A program made the position numbers and the translations under genes. The notes beneath the pieces are model-generated. The model was not told the DNA's origin and made no database searches. It saw only the letters and a program-made list of their open reading frames with translations. This document shows, piece by piece, positions 48,901 to 60,900 of a DNA stretch of 64,000 nucleotides. The DNA lies in contig OX336350.1 in assembly GCA_946902875.1 (NCBI GenBank), positions 18,156,048 through 18,220,047 on the forward strand, in the 5' to 3' direction. The stretch's first letter is position 1; every line of letters begins with the position of its first letter. The DNA comes from Nematopogon swammerdamellus. Lineage: Eukaryota > Arthropoda > Insecta > Lepidoptera > Adelidae.

Positions 48901-51900
48901 TACCACCAAATAAGAATGTAAGGGAATTGTACAGCTTTACGTGGAATCTGAACCCTGAATCAACTCACGTTCATAAGACAAATGCACTTTTAACTCGTAA
49001 TAATAAAAAAATATTGTGCCTGCCAACAGGAATCGAATCCAAGACCTTTCACTTGCCAAGCGAGGTCATTTGGTCAAAATTTGTTTAATAAAAGGAACTT
49101 CAAAGCAAATCAAAATAAAAATCTGTTTATTTTACATAGGTACTCACTACACTGTCATCAGGAATCTTGCCCCAGTAGTTCTCAACCAGCTGCGACAGTA
49201 GAGTTCTATTCGCGTCGTGTATCCTCTCGTCCTGCAGACACTCCGCTATTCTATTCAGCTGCTGAACAAACATCAACTCCTTCGCGTCATCTTCGCCCAA
49301 TTTCTTCGTGTTCATCTCGAGCATTTTCACGTGGGCAAACGACATGTACTTTTGCAATACCGGTCGTAGGACGGCCGGGGGTATTGTGACGCAGAAGGCA
49401 GGGAGCATTTCGAAAAATGCGTTGATTTCGTCTTCCTGCAAAATAAATAAAGGCATTATAATCACTCGTTCGCTTGCAATAAGTGTGGGAGCCAAAGTTT
49501 ACCAAGAAAAAGGTACTCATTTATGAGAAATACAACAATTCGTTCACAAGGTATATAACAGATAATTAAACAGAAAAGTATTTAGCTATTCACCAGGAAC
49601 ATGCCCCCTAATTACCCAGAAATAAAACGACAGTTATGCAAAAAAAAAATGGTGGAATCTAAAATATTAACTGAAAAAAATTGCATTTTGCCTGCAATCC
49701 TGCACTACGTAAAATAATTATAATATAAAAACTCTTTCAGCAGAAAAACAACTCATTCACCAGAATCATAACTCAATTTAATCAGCATCACAACTGAGTT
49801 ATTTGCCGTAAATCATTTCACCAGAAACATAACTCATTCACCATCAGCACTGCTTCCGAGAAACAGAACTCATTCACCGTGAACACCGCTTCACCAATCA
49901 CATAACTCATTCACCACAAACATATTAACTCACTTTGCCGTCCGCCGGTTCGACGCCCTGCAGATACGACTCCGCAAACCTCTTAGCAGACGGCGAACAG
50001 AGCGCCTGTCGCGCCGCCAACATCAGGCTGGGATGATGGAAGTGTCCTCCACGATGGAACAACTCGTGAAGGAAGCACATGTCCAGCGGTGGAAGCGGCC
50101 GCGGGTACCATCGCGTCAAGCAGGATATTATAGAGAGTAATACGGTGTCTGGGCAGTCGTAGGCTGGGCTTAGCGCCTGTTGGGTAAAGTGGCAGAAATT
50201 TTAAAATAAGAAAAAACAATTATTTTTTTTCAATAACAAAACATGGTAATGTTCCCTCTGATGATGTTAAGTTGGTAAACAATGAAACTTTTAAGCTAAG
50301 GTCATACTAAATTCATCTTCAATCTTGGACACAGACAAAATATGTTCGACATGTAAGGACTATATAGTTTGTTTATTATTGTAGCATGCATATAGCATAT
50401 CTAAACTGTCATAATTTTGCTTGTGAAGGAAAAGGTTATAAAATGATTTAGGAGTCCACATACTATTTATAGTTTTTAATGTAAGATTATAGTTTTTAGG
50501 TTTCCGCACCCCGTACGAAGCCTATTACCAAGCCTACAACATCTGTCTGACTGTCTGTCTGTCCCACTGCAGTATCATTGAAACTGTAATAGCGAGCCGG
50601 TTGAAATTTCCACAGAATGTGTTATTATGGCAGATATAACAACAAATAATAAAGAATAGAAAAAGTAAAAAGTCAAGGGGGATACAGATCTTAATTTTCA
50701 GAATAGCGCCATCTACCGAATTATCCAAACATTTTAATATGAAAAGTATGAACTTTCACCGACAGATGGCGATACGTGCGAGTAAAATTAAAGTTACTTT
50801 AAGTTAAATTAAAATTAATTACTCTAAAGTAAAATTAACAAATAATAAAAACCTACCACTTACGTGGTGGTACGTAAACCTCGGTGTCCGACTCGCTATT
50901 GGCCGTATTTTTTTTAAATTAAGCATGCGTAAAACATAAAAAAGTTAGCAAGTAGATACCTGCTTCCTCACAAACTCCATAACGCCTCTAACCACACTAT
51001 GCGGCGGCAAATAGTGCATGCTGTCAGGTTCCATCTTGCCCCCGCGCGACTCAGACTGATACACACCGCTGCGGTACAGCTTGATCTCTCGCCCGATGTA
51101 TGTCGACACCAGAGTCTGAACGCCGCTGATGCCGTCCTGGTTGGTATTTTTGAACACATTCGGCCATATCTCAGCTAGAATATTATTTTATTATACTTAT
51201 GAAATACGCTGGGCACAAATTACTGATTAACAGGGATCGGAATAGGTAGATTATAAATACCAAATGTTGGTGAGAACGCTGAGTGGTTAAAACCACTTCT
51301 TTTGGGAATTCTGAAAAATTCCCGGGAATTCTGGGCATTTTTTTTTTTATATTTCCTGGTGTGACATAGTTAGTGAATTTTGACACTTGTAACATGCTGT
51401 AATGTATGTATACCTTAATAAAAATCCCAAAAAATATTTTCAAATAAAGTATTCATACATTATAGCATGTTTTTTTTTTTTTTTTATCTTTATTTTGTTT
51501 AGGGCTTTAGCCATTCCTGGCTATGCCAGCCCCATAGTAACTATATTGATTTTTTATTGTACTTCAGCACGATTCAACACCTGTGACTTTACAAAAAGAA
51601 TTCAAACTCCTCCCGCTGAGCTCGCCCCAAGGCTTCTAGTCCAGGAAACGAGGAAATTCCTTGTATGGGCTCTTCGGACTAATTCCTCTGTCGCTGAAAC
51701 TTTGCAGTGTGATAGAGTAGGGTTTCAAATATACGTTTGACAAATTATCTAGGATTTTTGATGTTTGGAAGTTAGGTATTAAAATGAATGAATGCCTAAA
51801 AATGAAAATCGCTTATAACTGCTGATGAAAAATTGCTCCGTCCGAAATTCCTTCGTTATATGATATTATATATTAATAAGAGTATATATTAACATTATCT

Positions 51901-54900
51901 AGGAAAATTTCGATTTCGAATAGGCAGAAATTTGAAAATATCTATTTTGTATCACAACTTCTTCAGAAAAATTGCTCTGTCAATTTTAATTGTTTTATAT
52001 GTCTTAATTTATTTAAATATATCGCTTTTGACAATTATCTAGGAAATTTTCTATATCGATCACAGCTTTACAGATTTTCGGCAATAATACGCTGTGAAAA
52101 ATTGCTCCGTCCGAAATTCCTTCGGAATATGATATTATATATTAATAAGAGTATACATACAAGATTATCTAGGAAAATTTCGATTTCGAATAGGCAGAAA
52201 TTTGAAAATACCTATTTTGTATCACAACTTCTTCAGAAAAATTGACCATATAAATGCCAAAAGGCACCAACCCACAAATTGGTTAAAAATGAGTTAAATA
52301 TACCAATCGAGAGCTAATCACCCCTCTATTTTTTGCAGAAAAGACCCAGGCAGGCTACTTGGTATGATACTAATAGGTTTCTACACATTCGTCTAAGAAC
52401 CATCCGCCCAATTGAGGTATATCGCAACAGCAGAAAAGAATTATGCTACTTGGTACTAGCTAACTGGTCAGATTTTTTTTGCGTAAAAGATCCAAGCGAG
52501 ATGGACTTTTTTGTTTTTAATGAAGTACGCTAAAAGTATTTATCAAAACAGAGCCAAGATATCTGGTTCTTTTTGGCATTATATAATAAAAACAAACTGT
52601 ATATCGCAAAGTGGAACCAATTTATGTAGTTCTTTTTGGCATTTATAATAAAAACAAACGGTATATTGCAAAAATGGAATCAATTTATGTGGTTGGTTTG
52701 CCTTTGGGGACCTATAGTGAGTCTTATTTCATTGGAAATAAGAGTTCTTTTTCTAAAAATAAAATCAAACATGTCTACGTTCTATGAAACAAAACGCCTA
52801 ATAATAAATAAGTTCAGTTCAGTTCACTAACGCGACGAATGTGTCAGTTCACGACCGCGAAGTAAAGTAAATTGCTGTTTTCGACGTGGCTCAATGTACC
52901 TACTACGTAGTGATCGCGACATATCGTCAGAGTGTAGTTCGACGTCGTCGTCCAAGCAGCTGCCTACGCCGCGCCGCCTAACGTAACCATTGAAGATAGA
53001 ATAGAATAGAATAGAATATTTATTTGTATAACATATACAAGTCACAAACTAATATTCACACATTTTAAAATTTTTCTATTTAGAAAATAAAATAATATGA
53101 AACATAATAAATGAATCCTATTAAAATTAAAATTATTAATAATAGAAATCCAATATAAAAGTCACACGTGCCTCCTGGGTGGTGCCAAATGAACAGCAAT
53201 CAGCGTGTGGGAGATCTTCGGATCGGCTGGGTTCGCCACCACACCCCGGGAGAAACAATTACACCGGCATAACAGTTCGCTGTGTTCCGGTGTACTTCCC
53301 GGGGACCCAGTAGCAGGTGGGGTTGGCTGTGGTGAGGAGTAGGCCATTGATCCCGACGCGGATTCGCTGTTCAGAGGTGACGCATCGACACGGTTGACAG
53401 GGAGACCCGGTTAAACGGTTATTCCGCTGGCCGCCCGCCGGGTAGTACAGGAGCCCAATCGCGTCTAACCAACGCGAGAGGCTGCCCCGGTCAACCGGCG
53501 CATAATCCCGGAGTGGTCCGTCGTGCCGGTTGGTGACCGGAGTAGGGGTTCCGGCGGCCACTTCCGGGGGGGACCGGGGGCCTTTCCGTCTTCCGTGTCG
53601 GCGCAACACTAACCTGAGAAGTAAGCGATGAAGCTAGGGTCCACGCTTTGCCCGTGAATCACCACAGCCACCCTTTCATGCTCTTTCGCTCCCTCTTACA
53701 AAAATCATGGCAGCGAAAAAAAAGGAAAAAAAGGTTCAATCAGCGGTGCACACCCTTACACCACTATTTAGCGTTGACTCGACCAACGTGCGGGGGTTGC
53801 ATACCAATTTGAATGCCGTCCATCACCACCTGGAGACGAAGAAGCCGGCCTTGTTTTTCCTGACGGAATCACAAATATATCGACCTGCACTACCCCGGCT
53901 ACACCCTGGAAGAAGCCTTCCGGTCGCGAGCCGGGGTTTGCTTGTTTGTCAGGGCAGATATTTGCTGTCGTCGCCTGCGCTGCCTTGAGGACTCCGAGCT
54001 ATCAGTACTTTGGGTCCACGAGGATCTGGGAACAGTCTCGCGGGTGTACGCCTGTCTGTACAGGTCGCACTCTGGTGATGCAGAGACAGCTCGGTTATTT
54101 GAGTACCTGAGTGGAGCGGCAGACCAAGTCCAAGAGCGGTTCCCTACCGCGGATTTGGTTCTTCTTGGAGACTTCAATGCCCATCACGAGGCATGGCTGG
54201 GTATACTGGACAAGGTGCGACGGTACTTCACGCCGGGCCAAAAACTGACGTTGTACAAAACACAGGTTAGGTCCTGCTTGGAGTACTGCTCGCACTTGTG
54301 GGATGGCTCAGCTAAATACCAGCTTGCGCCGCTAGACTCAATCCAGCATCGTGCCGTGCGACTGGTGGGTGACCCCGTGGTGTCCCGCGACTTAGAACCA
54401 CTGCAACTCCGTAGGGACGTCGGCTCCCTGAGTGTGTTCTATCGTTTATTTCATGGGGAGTGTTCGGAGGAGCTGTTTAACGCGATTCCGTCGTCCCCAT
54501 TCCACCTCCGCACTACGCGTACTGGGCAGGGGATGCACCCCTATTCAATCGACCTACCACGCATGCGCCACCAACCGGTTCTGTAGGTCTTTTATTCACA
54601 GAACCGGGAAAATGTGGAACGCACTCCCTGCCCATCTATTTCCTCCCAAGTACAGCCTAGGGTTTTTCAAAAGGGGCGTGAAAGGGCTCCTGTCAGGCCG
54701 GCATGACATTCGCAATCCCCATGCATCACAGAATGTCCATGGGCATCGTTAGACACCTACTTGTAGGTGTAACGATGCCACAAGTCGCGCTATCGATAAA
54801 AAAAAATGGCTAGGCTCCAGGAGAACTGACTTTGCGGGGAGAGCCGCCTACGACTTCGCTCTGACGCATGACCTGTCTCATCTGGTAGACCAGCCCACCA

Positions 54901-57900
54901 GGCTGCCAGATATAGACGGTCATGAACCCTCTCTGCTGGATCTTCTGCTGACAACGAACCCCACTGGATATAAGGTCGCAGTAAGAGCCCCGCTGGGTTC
55001 CTCTGATCATTGTTTAGTGGGATCCACGGTGCCATCTTCGCCTCCTCAGTCCCGTAATGGAGGAACGCGTCGAATTTGGCACTACGCGTCAGCAGATTGG
55101 GATGGGATGCGAGAACACTTCGCATCCTACCCTTGGAGAGAGATCTGCTTCAGTTCGGGCGATTCGTCGCAATGCGCTAATACCATTGCCGAGGTGGTTC
55201 TGGGGGCAATGGAAATATTTATTCGCAGCGCCTCTGTCTACCTCGGTGGTAAAAGCCAACCATGGTACAGCCGCGACTGTGCTGATGCTGTCGCAGCTAA
55301 ATGCGCAGCTTATCGTGCATGGTCGCGCGCTCGTGCCGGACGTGATCCGAACGCATCCGAACTGAAGAAGGAATACAACCGCCTCTCCAGATCCTGCAAA
55401 ACGTTGGCTTAATTTGCAAATCGGACAACACCATTTTGGGTAATTTTACAGGAGAGCGAAAAAACTTATTGATGAAAAATGAAACAACTCCCAGATGAAA
55501 TTCAAATTCACTATTTTACACTTTCGGAAAATCGTCCTACTCCACTACCAAATTATGTGAAGGTTATATTGCTTACAATCGTAAGCACGGTCAAAAATAA
55601 TACTTTATAGTGATAGATCTACTTACCGAGTTCTCAATGCACACACAACAATGTCACAGTAATATTAGAATTTTTAAGAATATTTTACTATGCTACAAAC
55701 GCACAGCTCTGTCACCAACAGCGAAGTTGTCACAATTTCGGTGTTGCAACCAATATGGGATGGAGTTGCAATATATTTGTGCGGTCTGTATTTTCTGAAA
55801 CTTAGAATTTTCGGAGTTGATAGCTTTGCTAGAATATAGATAATATTTAGACCAATAAAACGACATCAAAATGTCCATACCCCCCAAAAATGGAGTTGTC
55901 CGATTTGCAGATTAAGCCATCGAAAAGGGTTATTGCCAGGGCCAAATTTGACCACATCGGCAGAATCGGCGATAGACTGAACCAGCACCCAACTGGGAGC
56001 CGTGAGTTCTGGTCTCTCGCCAAATCTGTCGAGTCAAATTTCTGCCGCTCCTCTCCTCCACCTCTGCAGTGTCCTGGAGGCTCACTTGCCCGCTCCGCAA
56101 AGGAGATAGCCGACTTACTGGTATCTCTCTTTGTGGGGAACTCCAACCTGGACGATGGGGGTGCCACTCCCCCATCCATACCTAGGTGCGAGAACTCCAT
56201 GCCGGAAGTGCAGTTTCGACAACGGACTGTACGGGCGGAGCTTCTCTCCCTACACGTCAGGAAGGCGAGTGGGCCGGATAGGATTCCTGCATTAGTGTTG
56301 AAAAGGTGTGCTCCCGAGCTGGTCCCAGTGCTGACGCGCCTATTCCGTCTCTCCTACTCCAATGGCCGTGTGCCGGCGGCCTGGAAATCTGCGTTTGTGC
56401 AAGCGGTCCCTAAAAAGGGTGACCGCTCAAACCCGTCAAACTACCGACCTATAGCGATTCAAGACTCTACCTGCAGCGGTCTTCATGCAAGAAGCACACA
56501 GCGCCTCCTGGCGGAAAGGAGAAGAGTCCGGTTGCCTAGGCGACGGGCTGTTATGATCTGACACGTCCGAAAATACAAGCGGGAGCGGGCGGTTTTGTTC
56601 AAACATTTTGCTCTGGAAAAGATAAAATCCACCCTGATCGAGCGTGGCGCGGGTTCTGAGGGCTTGTTGCGACCTAATACGGTATAAGTATAGTGAGTGT
56701 AGTTCCCGAAGTGTGTGCGTAGCTGGGCCCAGCAGATCCTCGGACACCGGGACGTTTCCGTGCCGATCGACGACCACCACCTGAAGGACTGAGCTATCGA
56801 AGGTGCGGCTGCGGGCGGAGACATCAACATCCAGGTAGGAGGCACCACACCACCACACACTTTGCGCTACACCTCGTAGCTAGTCCGACGAATCCCGACG
56901 CTGCTCAGAAGGAGTCCAACATTGCCCTGCGTTCCCCCGACGCCATCCAGACGCAGTCTGACATCTACGTGAGCTCGGAAGCTAGTCCGACGAATCCCGA
57001 CGCTGCTCAGAAGGAGTCCAACATTGCCCTGCGTTCCCCCGACGCCATCCAGACGGAGTGCGACATCTAAGTGAGCTCGGAAGCTAGTCCGACGAATCCC
57101 GACGCTGCTAAGAAAGAGCCCGACACTGCCCTGGGGTTCCCCGACACAATCCAGACGGAGCCCGACATCCAAGTAAGCCTCGAAGCTAGTCCGACGAATC
57201 ACGACGCTGCTCAGAAGGAGTCCGACACTGCCCTGTGTTCCCCCGACGCCATCCAGACGCAGTCCGACACCTAAGCGAGCTCCGAAACCAGTCCGACGAA
57301 TCCCGACGCTGCTCAGAAGGAGTCCGACACTGCCCTGTGTTCCCCCGACGCCATCCAGACGCAGTCCGACACCTAAGCGAGCTCCGAAACCAGCCCGACG
57401 AATCCCGACGCGGCTCAGAAGGAGTCCGACACTGCCCCTGCGTTCACCCGACGCCATCCAGACGCGGTCTGACATCTAAGCGAGCCTCGAAGCCAGTCCG
57501 ACGAATCCCGACGCAGCTCGGAAGGAGCCGACACTACCCTACGTCCCCCGACGCCATCCCGACGGAGCCCGATACTGCCCTGCGTTCCCCGGCGCCATCC
57601 AGACGGAGCCCGACACCTAAGCGAATTTCCGAAGTCAGCCAGACGGATCCAAACGCTACGCCAAACTAATCCTATCACGAAGCGCAAAATAAGAACTGAA
57701 CTGACTGATAGATAACAATAGAGAACACCCGTCGCCGCCGCGTAAACCAGCCTCGGGGAAACTTGTAAAAGTCCCAATCGTCTCTTATTTACCCTATTTC
57801 ACCCCTTATGAAACTATCAAACCCAGAATATGAGTACCGCTGCGGTGACGGCGTGATATTGCACATGCACAGTCGCACCCCCACCTAACTACAGTCCACC

Positions 57901-60900
57901 CACTAACACCACGGGGTGAGAACGACTGTCGCGTACAGCGGCCGCATTTTGAGTTTGTTTGAGATCAGACACAAGTCTTCGCCTCTTCATCCACAACATC
58001 CCGTCTGACTGAAGGGTCACTGGTATAGGATCCATGTGCTGTACTGTCATCCGCATAACAATTTAAGTTGCCGAGTGGCAGCATGTCATTGATATGCAGA
58101 AGAAACAGTGTTGGTGACAAGACAACACAGATCCCTGCGGTACGCCGGCATTCACTGACATGGCGTCCGACGAGCAACCGTCCACTAGGACCTGAATGCT
58201 ACGCCCATGTAGGAAGTCGGCGACCCAGTCGCAGAGGCCAGAAGGAAGTCCGTACGACGGAAGCTTGCCCAGAAGCGATTTGTGCCAAACCCTGTCGAAT
58301 GCCTTGGCAATATCGAGACCAATTACCAAGAATTCACCATGTCCTTCAAGCGATTCCCCCCAAAGGTGAGTGACGTACGCTAGGAGATCACCTGCGGATC
58401 GGTTTGGCCGGAAGCCATATTGTCGATCGCTGATGTTATTTGTCTCTAGGGTACGCCATGAGCTGGGCATTGATAATGCGCTCCATCACCTTGCAGAGTA
58501 CGGAGGTAATTGCTATAGGTCGGTAGTTCGAACGGTTTGAGCGGTCAACCTTTTTGGGGACCGCTTGGACAAATGCAGATTTCCAGGCAGCCGGCAGACG
58601 GAAAGTGAAATAAGAGAGGCGGAAAAGGCGCGTTAGCACTGGAGCTAGCTCGGGAGCACACCGTTTCAGCACCAATGCAGGAATCCTATCCGGCCCACTC
58701 GCCTTCCTGGTGTCTAGGGAGATAAGCTCAGCCCGCACAGTTCGTTGTCGGAACTGTATTTCCGGCATGGAGTTCTCACACCTAGTTATGGATGGGGGGA
58801 TGGCACCCCCATCGTCTATGTTGGAGTTCTCCGCAAAGAGAGACACCAATAAGTCGGCTTTCTCCTTTGCGGAGTGGGCAAGTGAGCCCCCAGGACACTG
58901 TAGAGGTGGAAGGGAGGAGCGGTAGAAATTCGATACGACAGATTTGGCGAGAGACCAAAACTCACGGCTCCCAGTTGGGTGCTGGTTCAGCCTATCACCA
59001 ACTCTGCCGATATGCTCGAATTTGGCCCTGGCGATAGCCCTCTTGCAGGATCTGGAGAGGCGGTTGTATTCTTTCTTCAGTTCGGATACATTAGGATCGC
59101 GTCTGGCACGAGCGCACGACCATGCACGATAAGCTGCGACAGCTTCAGCACAGTCGCGGCTGTACCAGGCCTGGCTTTTACCACCGAGGCGCACGAGGGC
59201 GCTGGGAATGAACATCTCCATTCCCCCCCCCCTCCCCCCAGAACCACCTCGGCTACGGCATTGGCGCATTCCGGCGGATCATCCGAACTGAAGCATAGCT
59301 CTCTCCATGGGTAGGATGTGATGTATTCTCGCATCCCGTCCCAATCCGCTGACACGTAGTGCCAAATTGGACGCATTCCTCCAGTACGAGACTGAGGAGG
59401 CAAAAATGGCACCGTGGACCCGACTAAACAGTGGTCAGAAAAGCCAAGAGGAGTGCTCACTGTGACTTTGTATCCAGCAGGGTTCGTTGTCAGCAGAAGA
59501 TCCAGCAGAGAGGGTGCATGACCGTCCATGTCTGGCACTTTGGTAGGTTGGTTGGTACCAGTTGAGGCAGGTCATTCGTCAGGGCGATGTCGTAGGCGGC
59601 TCTCCCCTCGAAGTCAGTTCTCCCGGAGCCCAGCCACTCCTCGTGATGGGCATTAAAATCCCCAAGCAGAACCATATCCGCGGATATATATATATACATA
59701 GGGAAACTACATGCACTTCATCTGCCGCTCTACTCAAGTGCTCGAATAATCGAGCTGTCCCCGCGTCGCCTGAGTGCGACCTGTAGATACTTACAGGCGG
59801 ACACACGCGACTCCGTCCCCAAGTGAACCGATTTTGATGTTTTTTTTTTATTTGAAAGCTGGTGCTTCCCGTGTGGTCCCATTTCAATTTCGTCAAGATC
59901 GGATTGGAAAGCGAGGCGGAATCGCGAGGCCATAGGCCGAGCGATTCCGCCGAGTACATTAACAGCAAAAAATTACTAAAAAAACTGAAATAAAAAGCTA
60001 TTAAAAATATATAAAAACCGCCTTCAAAAATGTATGAAATAAAAAAAATGGAACCCTAGAGTTGAAGGCGGTGCTAAAGCAAGCAAAAATAACCGACCGC
60101 CTTCAACTCTAGGGTTCCATTTTTTTTATTTCATACATTTTTGAAGGCGGTTTTTAATTTTTAGGGTTCCGTAGTCAACAAGGAACCCTTATAGTTTCGC
60201 CATGTCCGTCCGTCTGTCCGTCTGTCCGTCCGTCTGTCTGTCCGCGGCTTAGCTCAGAGACCCTTAGTACTAGAAAGTTGTAAGTTGGTATGGGCATAGA
60301 TATTAATAACGCCGACAAAGTGGTAAAATAAAAATTTTGAAATATTTTTTTTTTGAGGGTCCCTCCCCTACACGTAAAGTGGGGATGAATTTTCTTTTTC
60401 ACGTCTACCCCATCGTGTGGGGTGTGGTTGGATAGGTCTTTTGAAAATATTGCGGGTTTGTCAAAAGCATTTTTCGATTTAGGGATCCGTTTGCGAATTA
60501 TTAAGCTTTTAAGTGCTAATTTTTGTTAGAGTCAAGTGTCCCCCCCCCCCCCTGCCAGCTAAACGGTTGTTATTAGATATGTGAAAAAATTCACATCAAT
60601 AGTATATATATCCAAGTTAAAAAGAAAACTATCACAGCTAAGTAGGCTGTACAGGTTGACGAGTAATAGTCGACCAACTTATAAAATGTACGGACGACAG
60701 CCATCATTTCACTGTTGAAGAACTTTTTCAAATTAACATTCATTTATTTCCCCTACAAAATTATACAAATAATCAAATAATTTATTTTGATAGGGATCCG
60801 CAACTACGGAACCCTACACAGCGCGTGGCCCGACACGCACTTGGCCGCTTTTTTAAATAGTTTTTCTACAAAAATGTATACACTTTATTTACATACAGAC

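Larger units (their letters stand above)
53160..56458 (+). mobile_element. Jockey/CR1-like LINE copy carrying two nested insertions
   Basis: A probable 5' region (53160-53706), then ORF2 from an ATG at 53707: endonuclease ('FSVDSTNVRGLHTNLNAV', 'VLLGDFNAHHEAWLG', 'SLLDLLLTTNPTGYKV', 'GSSDHCLVG') and the start of RT ('KASGPDRIPALVLKRCAPEL', 'RSNPSNYRPIAI'). It is interrupted at 54205-54805 by a truncated copy of its own family and at 55402-55922 by a MITE, and it breaks off within RT at 56458. At least one frameshift, so dead. Confidence 0.85.

Noticed and set aside
56867..57475. 202-codon minus frame as a proven repeat protein
   Set aside because: The 102-bp period alone can keep the frame open; no start context, splice signals or family match.
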